DNA of 7,633 nt from FEN-680 sp036781505 (GCA_036781505.1 DAIQAV010000121.1:1-7633), one strand, 5' to 3'. Counted from the stretch's first letter, positions 1-5,773 are shown. Notes: a model not told the origin generated them from the sequence alone. Numbers and translations: made by a program.

Positions 1-17
1 ACGGCGGCCGGTGTCAT
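1..17 (-). CDS. Start of next trp operon gene (probably trpB), cut by window edge
   Basis: An ATG at 17-15 opens a frame reading M-T-P-A-A before the window ends, 11 bases after the trpF stop. Gene order trpE-GD-C-F is commonly followed by trpB and trpA (tryptophan synthase beta and alpha), so trpB is the expected neighbour. Five codons carry no family signal. The ribosome binding site is weak: a GAGAG run lies slightly far upstream. This call rests on context only. Confidence 0.35.
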
Positions 18-28
18 CAGGTTTTCTC

Positions 29-658
29 TCAACATGCGATGCTCACCTCGTAGTCTGCTCTCCTGGCGTTCTGGATGAACTCGTACATGAGCACGGGGTC
101 CTTCACACCCGGCTCGCGCTCCACTCCGCTCGACACGTCGACCCCGTAGGGCCGCACCAGCCGCACCGCCTTGGCGACGTTGCGGGGATCGAGCCCGCCC
201 GCGACTATGACGCGCTTGCGGTCGTCGAGAAGGTGCAGCAGCCTCCAGTCGAACGTGCTCCCGGTGTCGCCCCGGCTGGTCTGCCCGCGGCCGTCGAACA
301 GGACGGTGCCACCCCGGTAGCGGCTCGCCCGCAGCACGTCCGTGCCCCGCTCGACCCGTATAGCCTTGATCGCCATGTCGCCCAGCGCGGCGCAGTACTC
401 GGGGCTCTCGTCCCCGTGCAGTTGCACCAGGTCGAGCCCGCAGCACTCGACGACCTCCCTGACCAGGTCGATCGGGCTGTCGACGAAGACCCCGACCTTC
501 CGCGGGCCCGGCGGCATTCGTGACGAGATCTCGCAAACCTCCTCGGGCGTGACCCTGCGGGGGCTCGCGGCGAAGACGAAGCCGACGGCGTCCGCGCCGA
601 ACATCGCGGCGGAGACCGCGTCCTCGAGCCTCGTTATCCCGCATACCTTGACCCACAT
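29..658 (-). CDS. trpF: Phosphoribosylanthranilate isomerase
   Basis: TrpF catalyses the Amadori rearrangement of N-(5'-phosphoribosyl)anthranilate to CdRP, the third committed step of tryptophan synthesis, in the cytosol. The (beta/alpha)8-barrel motifs are present (numbered from the chosen ATG): KVCGIT near residue 4 with the catalytic Cys, QLHGDE near 79, LFDG near 120 with the catalytic Asp, GDTGSTFDW near 130, AGGL near 153, and the phosphate-binding VDVSSGVE near 174. Length is about 209 residues, normal for the family. I chose the ATG at 658 over an in-frame GTG at 667. The AGGGGG ribosome binding site at 672-667 is 8 bases from the ATG but overlaps the GTG. The trpC stop and this start share one base (TGATG), so translation is probably coupled. 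The gene belongs to the trp operon and is under the trpL attenuator. Confidence 0.96.
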   Translation of the reverse strand: MWVKVCGITRLEDAVSAAMFGADAVGFVFAASPRRVTPEEVCEISSRMPPGPRKVGVFVDSPIDLVREVVECCGLDLVQLHGDESPEYCAALGDMAIKAIRVERGTDVLRASRYRGGTVLFDGRGQTSRGDTGSTFDWRLLHLLDDRKRVIVAGGLDPRNVAKAVRLVRPYGVDVSSGVEREPGVKDPVLMYEFIQNARRADYEVSIAC

Positions 659-1470
659 CAGAGACACCCCCTGGTGTCGGCCGATCCCACTTCGACAGCG
701 CCAGTCAGCTCGCGGAGCCGCTCCGCCGGCTTTTCGGCGCGCATCAGCTCTTCTCCCACCAGGATCGCGTCGGCCCCCGATCGCTGGACCCTCAACACGT
801 CGCCGCGAGTCCTGATGCCGCTCTCGCTCACGGTCACCACGCCGGGCGGCACGAACCGCAACAGGCTCTCGGTCGCCGCGAGGTCGACATCGAGAGTCCG
901 CAGGTCCCGGTTATTGATCCCGACGATGGCCGCCCCCGCCGCCAGTGCCCGCTCCAGGCTCTCACGCTGGTGCGCTTCGACCAGCGCGTCCACCCCCAGT
1001 CCCACGGCGAAACCGATCAGCGACTCGAGGCGCTTCCCCTCGAGGGCGTCGGAGATCAGCAGCACCGCCGAGGCCCCGAACGCGGCGGCCTCCAGCACCT
1101 GGTACTCGCAGGAGACGAAATCCTTTCGCAAGAGGGGCAGGCCGGTGGCGGTGCTCGCCTCGGCAAGGTCGTCCAGGCTCCCGCCAAAGTCCGCGTTGGT
1201 GAGGACCGAGACCGCCGCCGCGCCACCCGACTTATATTGGCGGACGAGGCCCGTCACCGAAGCCCCGGGCCGGATCTCGCCGGCGGACGGCGACCGGCGC
1301 TTGACCTCGGCGATGACCCGCACCTGAGGACCGGCGCTCGCGAGCGCGGACTTGAAGCAGGCGCGTTCGGGCGCTCTTTCTATGCGCCGCTCCAGGGCGC
1401 GCGCGCTCACTTCCGCCATCCTCGCGGCCGCGGAGTCAGCGGCCCTCTTCATGGCTCCATCAAGAAACAC
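658..1470 (-). CDS. trpC: Indole-3-glycerol phosphate synthase
   Basis: TrpC converts CdRP to indole-3-glycerol phosphate with loss of CO2 and water. The protein is 270 residues, close to the usual 250-270. Active-site motifs are intact: EVKRRSPS at 55-62 (Glu55, Lys57, Ser60), LRKDF at 114-118 with the general-acid Lys116, VEAH at 164-167 (Glu165), GINNRDL at 184-190 (Asn186), SESGI at 215-219 and LVGEELM near 237. It starts with GTG at 1470, six bases after an AAGGAG ribosome binding site (1482-1477). An in-frame ATG at 1452 is worse placed. The first 11 bases overlap the end of trpGD, which implies translational coupling. This is a stand-alone TrpC, not fused to TrpF as in E. coli. Confidence 0.97.
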   Translation of the reverse strand: MFLDGAMKRAADSAAARMAEVSARALERRIERAPERACFKSALASAGPQVRVIAEVKRRSPSAGEIRPGASVTGLVRQYKSGGAAAVSVLTNADFGGSLDDLAEASTATGLPLLRKDFVSCEYQVLEAAAFGASAVLLISDALEGKRLESLIGFAVGLGVDALVEAHQRESLERALAAGAAIVGINNRDLRTLDVDLAATESLLRFVPPGVVTVSESGIRTRGDVLRVQRSGADAILVGEELMRAEKPAERLRELTGAVEVGSADTRGCL

Positions 1471-3124
1471 CGCGGGCTCCTTCCCTCGAGAAGGCGACGA
1501 GGCGCTCGAGCACCCGGGCGGCCTCTCCCGCCGAAACGGCGTCTCTCGCCAGGCCCACCCCTTCTTTCACTGAGCCGGCGACCCCCGCGGCCGCCAGGGC
1601 GAACCCCGCGTTCGCCAGGCAGACGTCGAGTCGCGGGCCCTGCTGGCCGCCGAGGACCCGCCGCAGCGTGTCGGCGTTCTCCTCCGGTCCACCCCCGGCC
1701 AGGGCCGCCGGGGCGCTCCGGTCCATGCCCAGATCCTGCGGCTCCAGGACGTAACTCGTGAAGCCGCCATCCGCGACCTCGCACACCATGGTCTCCGCCG
1801 CCAGGGTGAACTCGTCCATCCCGTCGGTGCCGTGCAGGACGAAAGCGTGCCCGGTCCCGAGCTCCGCCAGCACCTCGGCGACCAGCGGGACGAGCCCGGG
1901 GCTGTTGACGCCGAGCACCTGTGCCCGCGCCCCCGCTGGGTTCGTCAGCGGACCGAGGATGTTGAATATTGTGGGGGTGCCGAGCGCCTTGCGGGCTCCC
2001 ATCACGCGGCGCATGGCGGGGTGGAAGCCCGGCGCGAACATGAAGCCGATGCCGACCTGCTCGATGCAGGTGCTCACCGCGTCGGGCGCCATCTCGATGT
2101 CGACGCCGAGCGCCTCGAGCACGTCGGCGCTGCCACAGCCTGAGGAGACCCCGCGGTTGCCGTGCTTGGCCACCGATGCTCCGGCCGCCGCCGCGATAAG
2201 CCCCGAGGTGGTCGAGATGTTGAAGGTCCCCTTGCGATCCCCGCCGGTGCCGCAGGTGTCCACCAGCATTCCGGCGCGCGGGTTGATAGAGACCCGCACC
2301 TCGCGCATCGCCTCGGCGAAACCGGCGATCTCTTCCGCGGTCTCGCCCCCCGCCTTCAGCCCGACCAGCAGGCCCGCGATGAGAGCATCGGGCACGTCGC
2401 CTTCCAGGATCGCCAGAGCGGCATCGTACGCTTCGCTCCTGGACAGGTGCCTCCCGCACGCGAGCTTCTCGATGGCTTTCCTGATCAGTGCCTCGGGCTC
2501 GGCCACCCCCGGTGTTTCGCTGACCGCTTCCGTTTGCGCGGCGAGTCCACCGCGTGACGCCAGGAAGTTCTCGAGCAGCTTCTTTCCCGCGCCCGTAAGT
2601 ATGGACTCCGGGTGGAACTGGACGCCCTCGACGGAGAGCTCCCGGTGCCGGAGCCCCATCACCAGGCCGTCGTCGGTCGTTCCCGTGATCTCGAGGCAGT
2701 CGGGCAGGCTGTCGCGGTCGACCACCAGCGAGTGATACCTCGTGGCCTCGAGCGGGTTGGGCAGCCCGCGGAAGATCGTCCTGCCGTCGTGGCGCACCAG
2801 CGATGTCTTGCCGTGAACCGGGGCCGGACCCCGGACCACGCGCCCTCCCATCACCGAGCCGATGACCTGGTGCCCCAGGCACACACCCAGGATGGGCATC
2901 TTGCCGGCGAGTTCTCTGACCACGTCGCAGGAGACCCCCGCGTCCTCGGGCCCGCCCGGCCCCGGTGAGACCACCAGGTGCGTAGGGGAGAGAGCCCTCA
3001 CGCCCGCCGCGTCGATCTCGTCGTTCCTGCGAACGACGACCTCGCTCCCCAGCTCCTCGAGGTGCTGCGAGAGGTTGTAGGTGAACGAGTCGTAGTTGTC
3101 TATCAAGACGACGCGGGTGTTCAT
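1460..3124 (-). CDS. trpGD: Fused anthranilate synthase glutaminase (TrpG) and anthranilate phosphoribosyltransferase (TrpD)
   Basis: This 554-residue bifunctional protein has two parts. Residues 1 to about 192 are a class I glutamine amidotransferase that supplies ammonia to TrpE. Visible are PGPGGP at 54-59, HGKTS at 104-108 (typical of anthranilate synthase), the nucleophile Cys82 in GVCLGHQ, and the His171/Glu173 pair in QFHPES. A short linker (about 193-208) leads to TrpD, which transfers phosphoribose from PRPP to anthranilate. TrpD motifs are CGTGGD at 291-296, FNIST at 301-305, KHGNRGVSSGCGSAD at 320-334, GPLTNP at 391-396 and HGTDGMDE at 431-438. The ATG at 3124 overlaps the trpE stop by four bases (ATGA), and the end overlaps trpC by 11 bases. 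A G-D fusion is known in enterobacteria and Thermotoga. I see no frameshift at the junction, so it is a genuine fusion. Confidence 0.96.
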   Translation of the reverse strand: MNTRVVLIDNYDSFTYNLSQHLEELGSEVVVRRNDEIDAAGVRALSPTHLVVSPGPGGPEDAGVSCDVVRELAGKMPILGVCLGHQVIGSVMGGRVVRGPAPVHGKTSLVRHDGRTIFRGLPNPLEATRYHSLVVDRDSLPDCLEITGTTDDGLVMGLRHRELSVEGVQFHPESILTGAGKKLLENFLASRGGLAAQTEAVSETPGVAEPEALIRKAIEKLACGRHLSRSEAYDAALAILEGDVPDALIAGLLVGLKAGGETAEEIAGFAEAMREVRVSINPRAGMLVDTCGTGGDRKGTFNISTTSGLIAAAAGASVAKHGNRGVSSGCGSADVLEALGVDIEMAPDAVSTCIEQVGIGFMFAPGFHPAMRRVMGARKALGTPTIFNILGPLTNPAGARAQVLGVNSPGLVPLVAEVLAELGTGHAFVLHGTDGMDEFTLAAETMVCEVADGGFTSYVLEPQDLGMDRSAPAALAGGGPEENADTLRRVLGGQQGPRLDVCLANAGFALAAAGVAGSVKEGVGLARDAVSAGEAARVLERLVAFSREGARGVS

Positions 3125-4671
3125 CGCGCTTCCCTTTCTGCCGAGCGGATCGCCCGCATGAGCGCCCGCGCCTTGTTTTTCGTCTCCTGGTACTCGTCCG
3201 CGGGCCGCGAGTCGGCGACGATTCCGGCACCCGCCTGGACCAGGGCTCGCCCGTCGCGTACTACCACGGTCCGTATCGCGATGCAGGTGTCCATATCGCC
3301 GGAATAGCTGAGGTATCCGACCGCCCCGGAGTAAGCGCCTCTCCTGTCGGGCTCGAGCTCGTCGATTATTCCAGCAGCCCTGACCTTAGGCGCGCCGATG
3401 ACCGTTCCCGCCGGGAAGGACGCGCGCAGCAGGTCGTAGTTGCCCATGCCTTCCCTGAGCACGCCTTCCACCTCGCTCACCATGTGCATCACGTGCGAGT
3501 ACCTCTCGACCTCCATCAGGGTCGTGACCCTGACCGTCCCGGGGCGGCACACCCGCCCGAGGTCGTTTCTCGCCAGGTCGATGAGCATGATGTGCTCGGC
3601 CCTTTCTTTCTCGTCTTCTTGCAGCTCCTCGGCCAGGGCCGCGTCCTCGGCCGCGTCGGCGCCCCGCGGCCTGGTGCCGGCTATCGGCCTGATAACCGCC
3701 CGCTCACCCCGGCTCGATACCATCGGCTCGGGGGAGGAGCCCACCAGCGTGACCCCGGGCAGCTCCAGGTAGAACATGTACGGCGACGGGTTCTCCGCGC
3801 GCAGGTGACGGTAGACCGAAAGGGCGTCCCCCTCGAGCGGGAGCGAGAAACGCTGCGACACGACCACCTGGAAAGCGTCACCGGCGAGGATGTACTCCCG
3901 CGCCGCTTCCACCATGGCCTCGAAACGGGCGTGAGTGACGTTGCACTCCGCGCCGTCATACTCGGCTCCGTCGCGGTCCCCGGAAGCAGGCAGGTCGAGC
4001 GACATCCCGGTGGGAAGACGCTCGTAGAGCGCGGAGGCCATAGCGTCGATGCTCTCCATTCCGCGCTGGTAGGCGGCCATGCGCACGGCCTCGTCGGACG
4101 CCAGTTCCACAACGGCGCCGAGCCTCATCCTCGAGCGGAGGTGGTCGAACATCACGATGCGCCTCGGGAACATGAACTGCATCTCGGGCACGTCCGCGGG
4201 CTCTCCCGCCAGGGTGACCTTCTCCAGGTAGGGGAGGACGTCGTAGCCGAAGTAGCCTACCGCGCCACCCGAGAACGGCATGTCGTCGCGGCACTCGTGC
4301 AGGTAAGCCCGCCGGCCCTCCACCAGGTCGAAGAGCGCTCGGACCGGGTCGCCGGGCACCCGCTCGCTTCGCTGTCCCTCGGTGACGACCAGGTCGCCGC
4401 CCTCGAGTGTCGCGACGGCGCCCGGGTCGAAGCCAAGGAAGGAGTACCTGCCCCACATCTCCTCGGACTCGGCGCTCTCCAACAGGAAGCAGGGTCCGCC
4501 GTCGCGCAGCTTCATGAACGCGGAGATCGGAGTCTCGAGGTCGCTCGAGACCTCTGTCCAGATGACCGCGAGGTTGTACTCCGGGCCGATACGGGAGAAC
4601 TCTTCTCGCGACGGCGTTGTGGCCGGCGCAGACCCGGTGCTCATGCTCACGCTGGTAGTGCTCTGCTGCAT
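3121..4671 (-). CDS. trpE: Anthranilate synthase component I
   Basis: TrpE forms anthranilate from chorismate, using ammonia from the TrpG half of the next gene. The 516-residue length is typical. The N-terminal part has the LLES motif at 63-66 and the middle has NPSPYMF at 294-300; both belong to the tryptophan-binding feedback site in characterised enzymes, so end-product inhibition is likely. The chorismate-binding domain shows IAGTRPRG at 330-337, HIMLIDLARNDLGRV at 360-374, FPAGTVIGAPK at 419-429, GAYSGAVGY at 445-453 and VQAGAGIVADS at 478-488. The ATG at 4671 follows a strong GGAGGAG ribosome binding site (4680-4674) at short spacing. A second in-frame ATG at 4644 has no ribosome binding site. 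The first 20 or so residues are Ser/Thr-rich and probably disordered. Expression should be set by the attenuator upstream. Confidence 0.97.
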   Translation of the reverse strand: MQQSTTSVSMSTGSAPATTPSREEFSRIGPEYNLAVIWTEVSSDLETPISAFMKLRDGGPCFLLESAESEEMWGRYSFLGFDPGAVATLEGGDLVVTEGQRSERVPGDPVRALFDLVEGRRAYLHECRDDMPFSGGAVGYFGYDVLPYLEKVTLAGEPADVPEMQFMFPRRIVMFDHLRSRMRLGAVVELASDEAVRMAAYQRGMESIDAMASALYERLPTGMSLDLPASGDRDGAEYDGAECNVTHARFEAMVEAAREYILAGDAFQVVVSQRFSLPLEGDALSVYRHLRAENPSPYMFYLELPGVTLVGSSPEPMVSSRGERAVIRPIAGTRPRGADAAEDAALAEELQEDEKERAEHIMLIDLARNDLGRVCRPGTVRVTTLMEVERYSHVMHMVSEVEGVLREGMGNYDLLRASFPAGTVIGAPKVRAAGIIDELEPDRRGAYSGAVGYLSYSGDMDTCIAIRTVVVRDGRALVQAGAGIVADSRPADEYQETKNKARALMRAIRSAEREAR

Positions 4672-4680
4672 ATCTCCTCC

Positions 4681-4711
4681 AAATAAAAAAGCCGTGACTG
4701 GTTGTCACGGC
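4681..4711 (-). terminator. Second intrinsic terminator of the trp leader, directly before the trpE ribosome binding site
   Basis: On the minus strand a perfect 8-bp stem GCCGTGAC/GTCACGGC (4711-4704 with 4698-4691) closes a 5-base AACCA loop. A TTTTTTATTT tract (4690-4681) follows and abuts the trpE GGAGGAG. It has the full form of a Rho-independent terminator. Its 5' arm also matches the 3' arm of the upstream attenuator (4726-4720) over 7 bp, so it may be controlled by the same switch rather than being constitutive. A constitutive terminator here would silence the operon, so regulation or partial read-through is implied. Confidence 0.85.
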
Positions 4712-4746
4712 AAAAAAAACCGTGACCCCCGAATACGAGGGTCACG
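4712..4746 (-). terminator. trp attenuator terminator (3:4 hairpin)
   Basis: On the minus strand CGTGACCCTCG (4746-4736) pairs with CGGGGGTCACG (4731-4721) in an 11-bp stem with one G-U pair and a four-base loop. One G then eight T residues (4719-4712) follow. The 5' arm is also complementary to the segment just after the trpL stop codon, the classical 3:4 versus 2:3 choice. It should form when charged tRNA-Trp is plentiful and the leader peptide is finished. Confidence 0.92.
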
Positions 4747-4796
4747 CGGACTTTGCGCTCTCAGGCGCGGCGGTTCGGACCCTCTATCGAGAGTCC
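4737..4796 (-). promoter_or_regulatory. trp attenuator: 1:2 pause hairpin and 2:3 antiterminator
   Basis: Segment 1, GGACTCTC (4796-4789), starts in the last base of the second Trp codon. It pairs fully with segment 2, GAGGGTCC (4784-4777), around a GATA loop. Segment 2 GAGGGTC (4784-4778) is also exactly complementary to GACCCTC (4743-4737) in the 5' arm of the terminator; two more pairs form if one U is bulged. A ribosome stalled at the Trp codons would mask segment 1 and free segment 2 for the antiterminator. A ribosome at the UAG stop would cover segment 2 and allow termination. A small GCGC/GCGC hairpin (4768-4755) sits in the antiterminator loop. Confidence 0.88.
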
Positions 4797-4840
4797 CACC
4801 AGAGGAGGTTGAGTTTTTTCGTACCTGATACTGTCTTCAT
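4784..4840 (-). CDS. trpL: trp operon leader peptide
   Basis: The 18-residue peptide MKTVSGTKKLNLLWWDSR carries tandem Trp codons at positions 14 and 15 (4801-4796), three codons before a TAG stop. It does not accumulate as a product. It reports tRNA-Trp charging by ribosome stalling. The Trp codons lie at the edge of attenuator segment 1 and the stop touches segment 2, the geometry needed for attenuation. No Shine-Dalgarno sequence precedes the ATG, and the predicted transcript start is only 3-4 bases upstream, so initiation is probably leaderless. Confidence 0.9.
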   Translation of the reverse strand: MKTVSGTKKLNLLWWDSR

Positions 4841-4849
4841 GATTCGCCG

Positions 4850-4878
4850 ATTATAGGGTCGCCGGCCGCTCCTGTCAA
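4850..4878 (-). promoter_or_regulatory. Consensus sigma-70 type promoter of the trp operon
   Basis: On the minus strand an exact TTGACA (4878-4873) and an exact TATAAT (4855-4850) are separated by the ideal 17 bases. Transcription is expected to start at A4844 or A4843, three or four bases before the trpL ATG. A promoter this strong fits an operon whose main control is attenuation after initiation. Confidence 0.9.
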
Positions 4879-4904
4879 ACTTACCTTCTTGGAACGGGCG
4901 GCCA

Positions 4905-4924
4905 CGCGCGTTTGTTTACGCGCG
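4905..4924. repeat. Inverted repeat between the divergent trp and tRNA-Ala transcription units
   Basis: CGCGCGT (4905-4911) and ACGCGCG (4918-4924) form a perfect 7-bp inverted repeat around TTGTTT. It lies about 27 bases upstream of the trp -35 and upstream of the putative tRNA promoter. It could be an operator for a dimeric regulator, but alternating CG runs also arise by chance in high-GC DNA. Confidence 0.35.
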
Positions 4925-4955
4925 AGCGATGCGGATAAATCGATCACTGCCCACG

Positions 4956-4964
4956 TGGTAAAAT
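4956..4964 (+). promoter_or_regulatory. Possible extended -10 promoter for tRNA-Ala
   Basis: TGG-TAAAAT matches an extended -10 element (TGn plus a hexamer with one mismatch to TATAAT). No good -35 lies 17 bases upstream. A start near 4971 would give a 5' leader of about 63 bases before the tRNA. It is the best candidate in an otherwise plain stretch. Confidence 0.4.
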
Positions 4965-5033
4965 ATTCGAGGCGTGCGAAACGGTTTGTTCCAGTGCCCG
5001 AGGTGGAATTCCCTTTCGCAGCCTGCAATTAAC

Positions 5034-5109
5034 GGGGGTATAGCTCAGTTGGGAGAGCGCTGGCTTTGCAAGCCAGAGGTCGGCGGTTCGAGCCCGCCTA
5101 CCTCCACCA
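5034..5109 (+). tRNA. tRNA-Ala(UGC)
   Basis: A complete 76-base cloverleaf is present. The acceptor stem GGGGGTA/TACCTCC contains the G3-U70 wobble that identifies alanine tRNAs. There is a D-arm with AGCTCAGTTGGGAGAGC, an anticodon stem CTGGC/GCCAG with loop TTTGCAA (anticodon TGC at 5067-5069), a T-arm with GGTTCGAGCC, discriminator A5106 and an encoded CCA at 5107-5109. It is transcribed away from the trp operon. Its last 14 bases are repeated at 5292-5305, suggesting use as an integration target. Confidence 0.98.
5096..5109 (+). repeat. att-like direct repeat, copy 1 (3' end of tRNA-Ala)
   Basis: GCCTACCTCCACCA covers the end of the T stem, the 3' acceptor strand, the discriminator and CCA. 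An identical copy lies at 5292-5305, in the same orientation. Duplication of a tRNA 3' end is the usual trace of tyrosine-recombinase integration; no integrase gene lies in this window. Confidence 0.65.
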
Positions 5110-5129
5110 TACAACAGCAACAACTCCTC

Positions 5130-5142
5130 GTAGGCGGGCTCG
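5130..5142 (-). repeat. Inverted 13-base copy of the tRNA-Ala T-arm/acceptor segment
   Basis: GTAGGCGGGCTCG here is the exact reverse complement of CGAGCCCGCCTAC at 5089-5101 in the tRNA. In a read-through precursor the two could form a 13-bp helix with a 28-base loop, competing with the T stem and acceptor stem. It may also be a remnant of a rearranged tRNA copy. Confidence 0.6.
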
Positions 5143-5317
5143 CCAGGGGGGCCGGGGGAAGGATTCCCCCGCATTAACTTCTTAAACAGGGGGGTTTCGT
5201 AGGGGGGACGAGCAGTCCCCCCTCGGGGAGCGGAACCCTGAACAGCAAACCAGCGCCAAGCTGGAACTGCGCAGGGTGAAGCGACGAGCTGGCCTACCTC
5301 CACCAGCCTCTTGTCGC
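5143..5317. repeat. Gene-free cluster of G/C-rich palindromes downstream of tRNA-Ala
   Basis: No convincing gene lies between the tRNA and 5352. The stretch holds four hairpins in a row: GGGGGAA/TTCCCCC (5154-5170, 3-base loop); GGGGGGAC/GTCCCCCC (5202-5222, 5-base loop); a two-part stem ACCCTG/CAGGGT (5235-5277) enclosing CCAGC/GCTGG (5250-5264); and GCGAC plus GCTGG pairing with CCAGC plus GTCGC (5281-5317). The last loop, 5293-5302, is the core of the repeated tRNA tail. None has a T tract like an intrinsic terminator. The block could be a REP- or MITE-like mobile palindrome or a structured RNA. Confidence 0.55.
5292..5305 (+). repeat. att-like direct repeat, copy 2
   Basis: A second exact copy of the 14-base tRNA-Ala 3' end lies 196 bp after the first. 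It marks a boundary between the palindrome-rich segment and the lower-GC PIN/ASCH region. I found no third copy up to 7633. Confidence 0.6.
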
Positions 5318-5351
5318 GTCTGCTTGAAAAACAGCCCAGGTCCCTCAGGAT

Positions 5352-5759
5352 TCAGAAATGCGATTCTAGAATCTGTGCCTGATCATCTGTCAAATAGCAG
5401 AAAGACTGAGGTGGCGTGAAGGTCCCAAGAAGTGAATATGGATTTGCATGTGGCTGCGCGGCTCTCGCGTTAATGATTTCAATGGCATATCCAAGAGTGC
5501 ACCCATCATAATAGTTAAAGAAGGCATCTCTCGCTATACCAGCATTTTCGTGGAAGGTTCTCCATAGGTTGGATGGGCTTTCCTGGTAAATGGTGCCTAC
5601 ATCAAATCTTCCTACAATTCGTCTGATCGAAGAGTTCGCATAAAGGTAAATAGTACTCACGTCAGTCTTCTTGAAGATAGTGCGCCTGAACTCGTATCTC
5701 TTTCGACCAGAGAATATTTCATTAGCGTATTCCGGTCTAATGGAGAACAAGACGTTCAT
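5352..5759 (-). CDS. ASCH-domain (PUA-like fold) protein
   Basis: The 135-residue protein opens with a segment typical of ASCH domains: SIRPEYANEIFSG then RKRYEFRR. This includes the family signature GxKxxExR at residues 18-25 (Gly18, Lys20, Glu23, Arg25). ASCH domains have a PUA-like beta-barrel and are thought to bind RNA or nucleotides; some members are nucleases or amidohydrolases. The function here is unknown. I chose the ATG at 5759 because an AGAGGAG ribosome binding site ends six bases before it; a TTG at 5777 would add six residues. It begins 14 bases after the PIN gene stop, so the two form an operon. GC is lower than in the trp genes and the tRNA att-like repeat is about 50 bases beyond its 3' end, both consistent with acquired DNA. 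No membrane segment is seen. Confidence 0.82.
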   Translation of the reverse strand: MNVLFSIRPEYANEIFSGRKRYEFRRTIFKKTDVSTIYLYANSSIRRIVGRFDVGTIYQESPSNLWRTFHENAGIARDAFFNYYDGCTLGYAIEIINARAAQPHANPYSLLGTFTPPQSFCYLTDDQAQILESHF

Positions 5760-5773
5760 CCACTTCTCCTCTC

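Noticed and set aside
1449..3230. 593-residue open frame on the minus strand
   Set aside because: It is the out-of-frame shadow of trpGD, very Arg/Gly-rich, with no family motif; the other frame has all TrpG and TrpD catalytic residues.
3484..4686. 400-residue plus-strand open frame opposite trpE
   Set aside because: It is an antisense shadow typical of high-GC genes, rich in His/Arg/Val with no domain signal.
4777..4802. T-box-like GGTGGGAC in the trp leader
   Set aside because: It resembles the T-box GGTGGNACCGCG, but the following bases do not match and there is no specifier stem I; the GGTGG comes from the tandem Trp codons.
4747..4840. TRAP-type regulation by repeated GAG/UAG triplets
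   Set aside because: Only a few scattered GAG triplets occur, far from the roughly eleven regularly spaced copies TRAP needs.
4974..5177. Plus-strand 67-residue open frame
   Set aside because: It is read-through of the tRNA-Ala gene, a well-known source of false proteins.
4944..5303. Minus-strand 119-residue open frame across the tRNA and palindromes
   Set aside because: Its C-terminal half is the antisense translation of tRNA-Ala, and the rest comes from G/C-rich palindromes; it has no ribosome binding site.
5362..5373. Perfect 12-bp palindrome GATTCTAGAATC
   Set aside because: It lies inside the 3' end of the ASCH gene and is a single short palindrome with no partner or context.
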